From Treponema sp. (GTDB lineage Bacteria > Spirochaetota > Spirochaetia > Treponematales > Treponemataceae), in contig JAHAZA010000024.1 in the NCBI GenBank assembly GCA_018385415.1, positions 1-46,816 of the forward strand: a DNA stretch of 46,816 nt, read 5' to 3'. A program made the translations under genes and the position numbers. The notes beneath the pieces were generated by a model that did not search any database, had not been told where the DNA came from, and saw nothing but the letters and a program-made list of their open reading frames with translations. Shown piece by piece: positions 26,646 to 35,115 of the stretch (position 1 is the first letter of the stretch; every line of letters begins with the position of its first letter).

Positions 26646-26917
26646 ACCTTAATTTTCGGAATTTGAAAAAAAAGGTTTAGGGTTTTTATAGGAATTTTTC
26701 CTGGCGGCAAATTTTATCTTTAAGCCCAAGGAATACTTCAACAAGAACAAGATCAAACTGCTTTCCTGATTCCTGACTTTTGGCATAACACCATTAAAAT
26801 AAAACACTGCCATAAATACAGCGTGATAGATTGCAGCAAAAACCGCTAACCCTTGAGCATATAATTTTGCTCAATCTGAGGAATCTGTTAATAAAACCTG
26901 CAATAGATTATTGTTCA
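26646..26917. other. hslU-flgB intergenic region
   Basis: Contains a 7-bp inverted repeat, TTGAGCA/TGCTCAA (26853-26874), without a T-run, and an open frame of 54 codons on the minus strand (26813 to 26649) that I do not support as a gene. A weak promoter for flgB could be TTGAAG followed after 17 nt by GATAAA. There is no sigma-28 (TAAA-N15-GCCGATAA) match. Confidence 0.4.
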
Positions 26918-28393
26918 TTACAATATGTATCTCGACAAATCTTCGTTATTTGCAACATTTTGAACTTTTGAATCTACATAAGCAGCATCAATAGAAATTG
27001 TCTCCCCCTTATGTTCATCCGCTTCAAAAGAAATTTCATCCAACACTTTCTCCATAATTGTATGAAGACGACGTGCACCGATATTTTCACTTTTTGAGTT
27101 AACTTCTTCAGCCATTGAGCTTATGCGTTCAATTGCTTCATCCTTAAAGTCAAGGGTTACACCTTCTGTGCCCAAAAGAGCAGTATATTGCTTGATGAGA
27201 GCATTCTTTGGTTCAGTAAGGATTCGTTTAAAATCATCTTTATTAAGGGAATCAAGCTCAACCCTCAATGGAAAACGCCCCTGAAGTTCAGGAATCAAAT
27301 CACTAGGCTTTGAAAGGCTGAAAGCACCGGCAGCAATAAACAGGATATGCTTTGTATCAATAACACCCCATTTTGTATTAACATGACAACCTTCAACAAT
27401 AGGGAGAATATCGCGCTGCACACCTTCACGGCTTACAGCAGGTCCGTGACCTTCTCCATGAACAGCAATTTTATCAATTTCATCGATAAAGATAATACCC
27501 GACTGCTGAACTCTTTCCCTTGCAATATCTGCAGCTTTATCAGCATCTACCATACTGTCGAGAATCTGTTCTGTTAGAATTTTTCGTGCTTCTGCAATAG
27601 AAACAGTGCGCTGTTTTTTTCTTGCACCATTCATCATATCCTGAATATTCTGCATAGCCGATTCAAGGTCATCTATTGAACCACCTGTAAGAATACTCAT
27701 ATTTCCTTTTGGAGCTGCTGTTACAGAGATTTCTATCTCCCGGTCTTCAAGTTTTCCTTCACGAAGCATTGTTCTAAACTTTTCGCGTGTAGATCCCATC
27801 TGTGCAGCTTCCTGAGCCTCTCTTTCTTTTTCTTCAAAAGATTTTTCTGCCTGAGGTGCCTGCATACCAAAAATATTGCCTAATGCATTGGCATTATTTT
27901 TTTTCTTTTCACTTCCAGGAAGAAGAAGATCGAGAAGACGTTCTTCAACTTTGTCTTTACAGCTTTCACGAAGTTCTTCTTCCATTTCATGTTTTACATT
28001 ATTAAAACCAACTGCCATAAGGTCGCGGACCATTGATTCTACGTCACGACCAACATAACCTACTTCTGTATATTTTGTAGCCTCAACCTTAAGGAATGGT
28101 GCCCCGCACAATTTTGCAAGACGGCGGGCAATTTCAGTTTTTCCTACACCAGTTGGTCCAATCATAAGAATGTTTTTCGGCGTAACTTCTTCTCGAATAT
28201 CTTCAGAAAGCTTCAATCGGCGAGTTCTGTTACGCAGTGCAACAGCTACGGCCTTCTTTGCATTTTTTTGACCGATAATATATGAATCAAGTTTTTCGAC
28301 AATCTGTCTTGGTGTAAGTTCTTCTGCATTAACAATTGCAGGAACATTGTTTGTAGCATCCGGTAAGATAATTACATCTGTTGTATCGTTCAT
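26918..28393 (-). CDS. hslU: HslU ATPase/unfoldase subunit of the HslUV protease
   Basis: AAA+ unfoldase of 491 aa that feeds substrates to HslV in the cytoplasm. TPRQIVEKLDSYIIGQKNAKKAVAVALRNR-type N-terminus (start of domain near 24), Walker A GPTGVGKTE near 79, the I-domain insert (about 110-240), Walker B IIFIDEIDKIA and the C-terminal LHTIMEKVLDEISFEA followed by the terminal SRYIL that docks into HslV. Its ATG overlaps the hslV stop codon (TAATG), indicating translational coupling. Confidence 0.98.
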   Translation of the reverse strand: MNDTTDVIILPDATNNVPAIVNAEELTPRQIVEKLDSYIIGQKNAKKAVAVALRNRTRRLKLSEDIREEVTPKNILMIGPTGVGKTEIARRLAKLCGAPFLKVEATKYTEVGYVGRDVESMVRDLMAVGFNNVKHEMEEELRESCKDKVEERLLDLLLPGSEKKKNNANALGNIFGMQAPQAEKSFEEKEREAQEAAQMGSTREKFRTMLREGKLEDREIEISVTAAPKGNMSILTGGSIDDLESAMQNIQDMMNGARKKQRTVSIAEARKILTEQILDSMVDADKAADIARERVQQSGIIFIDEIDKIAVHGEGHGPAVSREGVQRDILPIVEGCHVNTKWGVIDTKHILFIAAGAFSLSKPSDLIPELQGRFPLRVELDSLNKDDFKRILTEPKNALIKQYTALLGTEGVTLDFKDEAIERISSMAEEVNSKSENIGARRLHTIMEKVLDEISFEADEHKGETISIDAAYVDSKVQNVANNEDLSRYIL

Positions 28394-28932
28394 TAAAGTT
28401 CCTCTACTGTAATATTTGAATTTGTATAGATACAGATATTTCCTGCAATCTTAAGGCTGCGTTCTGCAATTTCTCTGGCAGAATAATCAGAACCATCAAG
28501 ATAAGCAAGAGCTGCTGAATATGCATAATTACCACCAGATCCAATAGCAAGAACATCATTTTCAGGTTCAATGACATTTCCATCGCCAGAAATCAAAAGA
28601 ATCTTTGTGCTGTCTGCAACAATGAGCATTGCTTCCAGTTTCTGCAATGAACGGTCAGTTCTCCATGCCTTTGCAAGTTCTACTGCACTACGCTGCAGAT
28701 CACCATTATATGTATTAACTTTTTCTTCAAATTTATCCAAAAGAGTAAATGCATCAGCAACGGAACCTGCAAATCCGGTTAAAATTTTCCCATTATAAAT
28801 CTTTCTTACTTTACGGGCGTTACCTTTACAAACTGTTTCACCAAGAGTAACCTGGCCATCGCCAGCCATGGCAACTTTTCCATCTTTTTTTACTGCGATT
28901 ACTGTAGTACTTCTAATTTTAGTCTTACTCAT
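28393..28932 (-). CDS. hslV: HslV peptidase subunit of the HslUV protease
   Basis: Threonine peptidase of 179 aa forming the double hexameric core of the HslUV protease. The nucleophile is Thr9 in STTVIAVKKDG, so an eight-residue propeptide must be removed. GDGQVTLG and the TGFAGSVADAFTL motif are typical. GGAG precedes the ATG. It is placed between xerC and hslU, as in many bacteria with the codV-clpQ-clpY order. Confidence 0.98.
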   Translation of the reverse strand: MSKTKIRSTTVIAVKKDGKVAMAGDGQVTLGETVCKGNARKVRKIYNGKILTGFAGSVADAFTLLDKFEEKVNTYNGDLQRSAVELAKAWRTDRSLQKLEAMLIVADSTKILLISGDGNVIEPENDVLAIGSGGNYAYSAALAYLDGSDYSAREIAERSLKIAGNICIYTNSNITVEEL

Positions 28933-28965
28933 ATATACTCCAAAATGTTATACATTTCGTTTTTG

Positions 28966-29886
28966 TTATACATCCTTTCCATGAGGATGGGCTTTGTGAT
29001 AATCACTGAAAACCTTCTTCTGGTTTACATGTGTATATCGTTGTGTTGTTGAAACACTTGAATGTCCCAGCAACGCCTGAACTTTTCTAATATCAAGACC
29101 TTCATTAACCATTGCCGTTGCAAAGGCATGTCGAAAATCATGTGGCGAAAAATGGTGATTAATTCCTTCCGCACTTGTATATCTCGACAAAATCCAAGTA
29201 AGTCCGCCTGTAGTTAACGGTGTACCACTTTGATTCAAAAAAAGGAATTTGGGATCTTCCGTAATTTCTTTTTCTTGAAGGAGTTTTTTTCTTTCATCTA
29301 AATAGACAGTCAAAGCATTTACTGCATCTTCTTCAAAAAATACAAAACGTTCTTTACTTCCCTTACCTATAATCCTTGCCTTTTTATACCCATTAACAAA
29401 ACTTGAAAACTTAAGCGAACATAATTCACTTACACGGCATCCTGAGGAATAAAGCATCTCAAAAATAGCTTTATCTCTGGCTGGCCATAACATTTTTCTT
29501 TGCTCTGGACTTGTACAGACTTTATACATCTCTTGATCTGTAACAATCTGATGATATGGTTTATCAGCCTTTACTGTTTTAAGCCTAAGACTCGGATTAT
29601 TATCAATGTAATCAAATTTTCTACAATAGGCAAATAATGTTCTTACCGCCGAAATATATCGGTTAATAGTGGCAGAAGAAGAACCTTGTTCTGTCAAGCA
29701 TGGAATTGCATAACGTAAATCATTATATGTAATTTCATCCATAAACTTTTGAGTACCCGAGAAAAATTTAAATTTCTCAAGATCATTTTTATAGGAAACT
29801 ACGGTGTTAGGAGAGAAACCTTTAATGGTTTCCAGATACAGCAAAAACTCATCTACTGCATCTGGCACTAACTTTCTTTCTGTCAT
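28966..29886 (-). CDS. xerC: tyrosine recombinase XerC/CodV type
   Basis: Site-specific recombinase of 306 aa for resolving chromosome dimers. The catalytic set is complete: Arg in SSGCRVSELC, Lys in GKGSKERF, His and Arg in SPHDFRHAFAT, His in LLGHSSVSTTQRY and the nucleophile Tyr in QRYTHV. It sits between topA and hslV, the conserved topA-xerC-hslVU order. A second recombinase gene lies 5 kb upstream at 34204, so both partners are encoded here. Confidence 0.93.
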   Translation of the reverse strand: MTERKLVPDAVDEFLLYLETIKGFSPNTVVSYKNDLEKFKFFSGTQKFMDEITYNDLRYAIPCLTEQGSSSATINRYISAVRTLFAYCRKFDYIDNNPSLRLKTVKADKPYHQIVTDQEMYKVCTSPEQRKMLWPARDKAIFEMLYSSGCRVSELCSLKFSSFVNGYKKARIIGKGSKERFVFFEEDAVNALTVYLDERKKLLQEKEITEDPKFLFLNQSGTPLTTGGLTWILSRYTSAEGINHHFSPHDFRHAFATAMVNEGLDIRKVQALLGHSSVSTTQRYTHVNQKKVFSDYHKAHPHGKDV

Positions 29887-29907
29887 CTTCTTAACTGTTT
29901 ATACGTA

Positions 29908-32133
29908 TTAATCTTGATTTTCTTTCGATGCTTCTTCTGCAAGCTTTAGTGCTTGATTCTCTTTTGCAAGAGCTTCTTTCTGTGCTTCTTCTACAGCTTC
30001 TGTAACAGAGTGTAAATAATCACAATCAGGATTGATACATGACTTATAAGAACCATTTTTCTTGTCATACTTTTCTACCATAAACCAGCCGCACTTAGGA
30101 CAGTACTGGTCAACAGGCTTAAAGTGGGAAATAAAATTACATGTTGGATAATTTGTACATCCATAGAATTCTTTTCCGCGACCTTTTGTTTTTCTTGCAA
30201 CGATTTCACCATTACATTCAGGCATTGGACATTTAGCCAATGGAATTGAACGGGTATTATGACATTCAGGGAATCCGGAACAAGCCAGGAAGAATCCAAA
30301 GCGGCCAAGTTTTTTAACCATTGGCTTTCCACATTTTTCACAAATCTTGTCTGTTGTTTCGTCAAGGAAGCCTTTTACACTTTCCTGTTTTTCCATCACT
30401 TCATCTACACGATTCTTAAATGGTGTATAAAAGTCTCCGATCATGTTGTTCCATACAAGTTTATCCTGTTCAACGCTATCAAGATCATTTTCAACCTCTG
30501 CAGTAAATGTTTCATTAATTACATCAGGGAATGATTCAACAAGTATCTTACAGATCATTCTACCAAGCTGTGTTGGAACTAACTGTTTATTAACACGTGT
30601 TACATAATAGCGGTCAAGAAGAACAGATATAATTGGAGCATATGTAGAAGGACGACCAATTCCTTTTTCTTCCAGAGTTTTTACGATTGATGCATCAGTA
30701 AAGCGTGCTGGTCCCTGTGTAAAGTGCTGTTCCGGATAGAACTTAGTTGCAGAAAGTGCTTCACCTTCTTTGAGTGCTGGCAAACTTCCTGTAGAATCTT
30801 CTTTCGAAGACAAAAGATGAATTACACGGTAAAAACCTTTATCAACGATTTTACTTGCTGATACTCTGAATACTGCATCACCAGCCTGGATTTCTGCACT
30901 TGTAGTTCTCGTCTTTGCATTATTCATCTGTGAAGAAACAAAGCGTTCCCAGATGATTGTATAAAGACGAAGCTGGTCTCTTGTTAGATATTCTTTTACA
31001 GAATCAGGGGTATAAGTTACATATGTAGGTCTGATACCTTCATGGGCATCCTGAGCACCTTTTCCAACTGCATACTGAATCTGTTCTGCAGGAAGATCTT
31101 CCGGATGATTTTTAGAAATCCAGTCACGAACTTCATCTAATGCGGTCTGAGAAATACGAACTGAGTCAGTACGCATATAAGTAATTAAACCGACACGACT
31201 TGTCCCGATATTAACACCTTCGTACAACTGCTGAGCAATCTGCATTGTTTTTCTTGATGTAAAGCCAAGCTTATTTGCAGCCGACTGCTGAAGTTTAGAT
31301 GTAGTAAATGGAGCTTTAGGGCGAACAACTTTGTCTGTATGTTTAATTCCGACAACCTTACATTCTGCATTCTTAATTTCTTCAATAATGTTATTAACAT
31401 CAGATTCGCTTTTTAATACAGGTTTTTCACCTTTGTAGGTAACAAGCTGAGCTGTAAAAGAAGATTTTCCTTTTACAAAATCAGCATCTAATGTCCAATA
31501 TTCTTCAGGAAGGAAATTTTCAACTTCCTCTTCTCTTTCACAAATCAATCTTAATGCAACTGACTGAACACGTCCTGCAGAAAGACCATTTTTTACCTTG
31601 CTCCACAAAAGCGGACTTAGATTATAACCTACGAGACGATCAAGAACGCGGCGGGCTTTCTGGGCATTTACTTTTGCTTCAATAATCTCACCAGGATTTT
31701 TAACAGCTTCTTTAATTGCTACAGGTGTGATTTCGTTGAATACAATACGACCGATTTTTGCTTCAGTTTTATCCTGAATGGCATTCTTTAAATGCCAGGC
31801 AATAGCTTCTCCTTCACGGTCATTATCGGATGCAAGTAATACAGTGTCACTTTTCTTTGCATCTTTCTGTAATTCCTTTAAAAGCTTTGCCTTACCACGA
31901 ACTGTGATATATTCAGGCTGGAAGTTATCTTCTACATTGATAGCAATTCTCGATTTTGGAAGATCAATTAGATGACCCATAGAAGCTTTAACTGTATAAC
32001 CTGGTCCCAGGTATTTTTCAATAGTTTTAGCCTTTGCAGGAGATTCTACGATTACCAAAGTCTGATTAGCACTTTTCTTTTTAGTTTTTGCCTTTTTCTC
32101 TGTAGCCTCAGCCATAAGATCCTTCTTCGCCAT
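29908..32133 (-). CDS. topA: DNA topoisomerase I
   Basis: Type IA topoisomerase of 741 aa that relaxes negative supercoils. The TOPRIM domain (LVIVESPAKAKTIEKYLG near 26, ASDNDREGEAIAWHL) and the active-site Tyr in GLITYMRTDS are present. Three C-terminal zinc-ribbon units follow: CEKCG...CSGFPEC, CPMPEC...CTNYPTC and CPKCG...CINPDC. The tail is Ala/Glu/Lys-rich. It starts 8 nt after the dprA stop codon. Confidence 0.98.
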   Translation of the reverse strand: MAKKDLMAEATEKKAKTKKKSANQTLVIVESPAKAKTIEKYLGPGYTVKASMGHLIDLPKSRIAINVEDNFQPEYITVRGKAKLLKELQKDAKKSDTVLLASDNDREGEAIAWHLKNAIQDKTEAKIGRIVFNEITPVAIKEAVKNPGEIIEAKVNAQKARRVLDRLVGYNLSPLLWSKVKNGLSAGRVQSVALRLICEREEEVENFLPEEYWTLDADFVKGKSSFTAQLVTYKGEKPVLKSESDVNNIIEEIKNAECKVVGIKHTDKVVRPKAPFTTSKLQQSAANKLGFTSRKTMQIAQQLYEGVNIGTSRVGLITYMRTDSVRISQTALDEVRDWISKNHPEDLPAEQIQYAVGKGAQDAHEGIRPTYVTYTPDSVKEYLTRDQLRLYTIIWERFVSSQMNNAKTRTTSAEIQAGDAVFRVSASKIVDKGFYRVIHLLSSKEDSTGSLPALKEGEALSATKFYPEQHFTQGPARFTDASIVKTLEEKGIGRPSTYAPIISVLLDRYYVTRVNKQLVPTQLGRMICKILVESFPDVINETFTAEVENDLDSVEQDKLVWNNMIGDFYTPFKNRVDEVMEKQESVKGFLDETTDKICEKCGKPMVKKLGRFGFFLACSGFPECHNTRSIPLAKCPMPECNGEIVARKTKGRGKEFYGCTNYPTCNFISHFKPVDQYCPKCGWFMVEKYDKKNGSYKSCINPDCDYLHSVTEAVEEAQKEALAKENQALKLAEEASKENQD

Positions 32134-32141
32134 TCACTTGA

Positions 32142-33182
32142 TCAGTCAAATAAAGTGAGTTGGACTTCTTTAGTTTGTTCGCAGCTTCTTTTTCCAGGTA
32201 GTTCAAACATACACTCAAGAAAATCTGCATAATTTTTTATAATAGGGGCTCCGTCGTGAACATAAAGTTCCGGATCCATTTTTAATTTTTTTTCCTCAAT
32301 ACTGTTTTTATCAGCAGCAATTGAAAGCTGCCTTCTGACAATACTGCTTATTTTCATGCTGCTGTCAGAAAATGCCTCCCTATGAAACATAAGCTCCCGG
32401 TTATAATCAAGAGCAAATTCTGCAGTATGCATGGCACCACTTCCAGGCGGCGCCTGAATTACAACGGTGGCAGAAGACAGGCCTGCAATTATCCTGTTTC
32501 GTTGCACAAAACGATAAGGCAAGGCTTCTTCGCCTGGAGGATATTCACTTAGAATCACCCCTCCAGATTCAAGTATTTTTACAGCCAGCTTTCTATTTCC
32601 CTCAGGAACAATATTATCTATTGCTCCAGGAAGCACCGCAACCGTTCTTCCAACCAAAGATTTGTCAGAAGCCTCTTCAAATGCCTTCAACGCACCTTCA
32701 TGAGCCTTTCTGTCAATTCCATAAGCAAGTCCGCTTACAATATTATTGCCATCAAGGCACGCACTTTTAGAAAATTCCACACATTCCCGCCCTGCATTCA
32801 TTGACATTCGACGGGTTCCTACTACAGAAATACAGGAATTTCTCAAAATTTTGATGTTGCCACGATAGAACAATAAGAATGGCGGATCAGAAATCTCCCG
32901 CAATGATGCAGGATATTCCTCGTCTGTGCATAAAACCATAGAAATGTTCAATTTCTCGATTAAATGCAAATCCTGTTGTGCCTGACGAAGGACAAATTTG
33001 CCGTTCCATCTGGCTCTGGACTTTCTGCCAATAATTGTTGAAATATCTTCTATAGACTGTACTATGACATTATGTAAACTGTCAAGTTTTTTTATTAGTT
33101 TTATTTTTTCGCCAGTAGACAGAAAAGTCATACGACACAGGACCAGACAAAGAAGCTTATCTTCTCTGCAGGTTATGTCCAT
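32142..33182 (-). CDS. dprA: DNA-processing protein DprA (Smf)
   Basis: Cytoplasmic protein of 346 aa that binds incoming single-stranded DNA and loads RecA in transformable bacteria; it is also common in bacteria not known to be competent. The Rossmann-like core is clear: SVVGTRRMS, SGLAYGIDRKAHEGAL, GAIDNIVPEGNRKL, SEYPPG and RNRIIAGLSSATVVIQ. The ATG follows the stop codon of the TPR lipoprotein with no gap, and GGAGAG lies just upstream, so translation is coupled. Its order dprA-topA-xerC is conserved widely. Confidence 0.95.
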   Translation of the reverse strand: MDITCREDKLLCLVLCRMTFLSTGEKIKLIKKLDSLHNVIVQSIEDISTIIGRKSRARWNGKFVLRQAQQDLHLIEKLNISMVLCTDEEYPASLREISDPPFLLFYRGNIKILRNSCISVVGTRRMSMNAGRECVEFSKSACLDGNNIVSGLAYGIDRKAHEGALKAFEEASDKSLVGRTVAVLPGAIDNIVPEGNRKLAVKILESGGVILSEYPPGEEALPYRFVQRNRIIAGLSSATVVIQAPPGSGAMHTAEFALDYNRELMFHREAFSDSSMKISSIVRRQLSIAADKNSIEEKKLKMDPELYVHDGAPIIKNYADFLECMFELPGKRSCEQTKEVQLTLFD

Positions 33183-34085
33183 TTACTCTCCAAATTCAGT
33201 TTTTACGGCAATTACCTGCTGTTTTAACTCTTCAGCCATCTTTTTCTTATCAGCAGATTTAGTAGAAGCGATAAATCTGTCATAAATTTCAATAGCTTTG
33301 TCAAATTCGTATGTTTCGTAATAGCATCGGCCAAGAAGAATCATTCCATCAAGATGATTTTTCTCTACAGAAAGCAAAGTCTCAAGATGAGGAACTGCTT
33401 TTTCCGGCTGTTTTAATTCAAAATCATACAATACAGCAAGAGCATAAAGGGCACGTGCAAATTTTGGTTCAATTTTGATTGCATGACTATATGCATCTTC
33501 AGCAACTTTAAGATAAGCAAGTCTGGATTTTTTTGCTTCTTCAGATGAAGTATATCCCTTTGTAAGACAATCCTTACATAATTTTCCAAGAGAGCGACCA
33601 CATCCAGGACAATAGCCGGGAATCATATCCCTTGGCTTGTCATTAACCTTGGCCCTACAAGCTTCACTACAAGGTTCATCCAGATCCTTTCCACAACCCT
33701 CACAGGCTCCAGGAATCGGGAATGATGTATTAGCGATATATGAAGAACAAAGTCCTACATAATAATATAAATTCTGGTTATCAGGATAATACTCAAGGGC
33801 TGTCTGAAAGCTTTTTAAAGCTTCGCCATACATTTTTTTATCAAGATATTTGGTACCGACAATTTTATGCCAGATACCAATCTGCCCCTGTGCAATCTGA
33901 ATATCAGCAACTCTTTCTTCATACTTGCTTATTGCGTCTTTGTACTCTTCTATCGTAGTTGGAGATCCAACACCTTCTTCAATATGTTGCATACGAATAA
34001 TAGTCTTATTTGATTTAGTACATGACAAAAAACTTAATAAAGAAACTGAAACTGCAATAACTGCAAAAAATGAACTCTTTTTCAT
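33183..34085 (-). CDS. TPR lipoprotein with two Cys4 zinc-knuckle-like motifs
   Basis: Lipoprotein of 300 aa with lipobox LSFLSC (Cys22). TPR-like helix pairs flank an inserted Cys-rich region: the first TPR near 70-115 (KMYGEALKSFQTALEYYPDN), later ones at about 180-290 (AYSHAIKIEPKFARALYALA, GRCYYETYEFDKAIEIYDRF). In the insert, cysteines pair at 128/131, 139/143, 159/162 and 170/173, each with Gly-turn zinc-ribbon character (CEGCGKDL, CPGCGRSL). Zinc ribbons are unusual in an exported lipoprotein. Function unknown; the TPRs imply protein binding in the periplasm. The stop codon abuts the dprA start. A GGGGGG ribosome binding site lies 3 nt before the ATG. Confidence 0.85.
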   Translation of the reverse strand: MKKSSFFAVIAVSVSLLSFLSCTKSNKTIIRMQHIEEGVGSPTTIEEYKDAISKYEERVADIQIAQGQIGIWHKIVGTKYLDKKMYGEALKSFQTALEYYPDNQNLYYYVGLCSSYIANTSFPIPGACEGCGKDLDEPCSEACRAKVNDKPRDMIPGYCPGCGRSLGKLCKDCLTKGYTSSEEAKKSRLAYLKVAEDAYSHAIKIEPKFARALYALAVLYDFELKQPEKAVPHLETLLSVEKNHLDGMILLGRCYYETYEFDKAIEIYDRFIASTKSADKKKMAEELKQQVIAVKTEFGE

Positions 34086-34137
34086 GTTCCCCCCACAAAA
34101 AACTGAAAAAATTAAAATAGATTTGAACTGTATTTAG

Positions 34138-34166
34138 AATATATTTTGAATTTCCTAAAAAGTAAA
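34138..34166 (-). promoter_or_regulatory. candidate promoter of the TPR lipoprotein-dprA-topA unit
   Basis: Minus strand: TTTACT (34161-34166), a 17-nt spacer, TATATT (34138-34143). The start would be near 34131. It lies in the only sizeable gap (118 nt) between the dcw/xerD genes and the dprA group. Confidence 0.4.
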
Positions 34167-34203
34167 GAGAAAAGCTTCTGCTAAAAACTTTTATTAAAAT
34201 TAT

Positions 34204-35115
34204 CTACTCATCAACATCCTTCAGTGCATTCTTATGCCCTGGAAAATATTGATGATGAGCATCCTCAAGCTGTTTATCAGTTACATGAGTGTAAATTTGT
34301 GTTGTAGCAAGATCCGAATGTCCAAGAAGTTCCTGTACACTTATCAGATCAGCTCCTCCTTCCAGAAGATGCGTTGCAAAGGAATGTCGCAAAGTATGAA
34401 CTTTTGCATCAATACCTGTAATGGCCTGAATCTGCTTAAATTTTTTCCAGATTCCTTTACGGGAAATAGCCTGCCCCCTGAAGTTTACAAAAACTTCAGG
34501 TACAACTTTATCTCCAACCAATGTTGGTCTAACTTCATTCAAATACTTTTCAAGGATTTCTTTTGCCTCTTTTCCAAAAGGAATTACCCTCTCTTTTCCA
34601 CCCTTTCCCTTTACCAGAATAAACATTTCATGAAGATGAAGATTAACAATTTTCAAAGAGCAGCATTCAGAAATTCTAAGCCCACAGGAATAAATAAGTT
34701 CAAATATAGCTTTATCTCTGATGCCCAGAGGAGTTGAAATATCTATCGATGAAAGAAGCAGTTCAATTTCGTTTCGTGTAAGTACAGCAGGAAGAGTTTT
34801 CGCAAGTTTCGGACGATCAAGAACAAGTGCATAGTTTTCTGTCCAGTATTTTTCTCTTACAAGAAATTCCCCTAATGCACGAAGTCCTGACAAATCTTTG
34901 GCAAGGGTTATTTCAGAAATTCCTTGAGCCTTTCGCCACACACTATAATAAATTAAATCTTTAGAAGTAACTTTAGAAAGTTTTAGATGCCTGTCCTGGC
35001 ACCACAGGAGAAATATTTCTGCAGAAATTCGATAAGTCATAGCCGTAAGCTGACGGTTTCTTTCAGCCATCAGCAAATCGGCATAAAACTGATCAAGGAA
35101 TGCATCGAGGCGCAT
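34204..35115 (-). CDS. xerD: tyrosine recombinase XerD type
   Basis: Site-specific recombinase of 303 aa. The catalytic residues are complete: Arg in SCGLRISECC, Lys in GKGGKERV, His/Arg in HTLRHSFATHLLEGGADL, His in ELLGHSDLATTQIY and nucleophile Tyr in QIYTHV. The HTLRHSFATHLL / SDLATTQIYTHV wording is closer to XerD than the recombinase at 28966, which looks like XerC. Its ATG overlaps the ftsZ stop codon (TAATG), so translation of the recombinase is coupled to FtsZ, linking division to dimer resolution. Confidence 0.9.
   Translation of the reverse strand: MRLDAFLDQFYADLLMAERNRQLTAMTYRISAEIFLLWCQDRHLKLSKVTSKDLIYYSVWRKAQGISEITLAKDLSGLRALGEFLVREKYWTENYALVLDRPKLAKTLPAVLTRNEIELLLSSIDISTPLGIRDKAIFELIYSCGLRISECCSLKIVNLHLHEMFILVKGKGGKERVIPFGKEAKEILEKYLNEVRPTLVGDKVVPEVFVNFRGQAISRKGIWKKFKQIQAITGIDAKVHTLRHSFATHLLEGGADLISVQELLGHSDLATTQIYTHVTDKQLEDAHHQYFPGHKNALKDVDE

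Noticed and set aside
26649..26813. 54-codon minus-strand ORF between hslU and flgB
   Set aside because: No ribosome binding site, no recognisable domain, and the composition looks like chance open frame in AT-rich DNA.
34144..34203. Possible terminator after xerD (AAAAG...CTTTT)
   Set aside because: Only five A/T-rich pairs with an unfavourable loop; not convincing.
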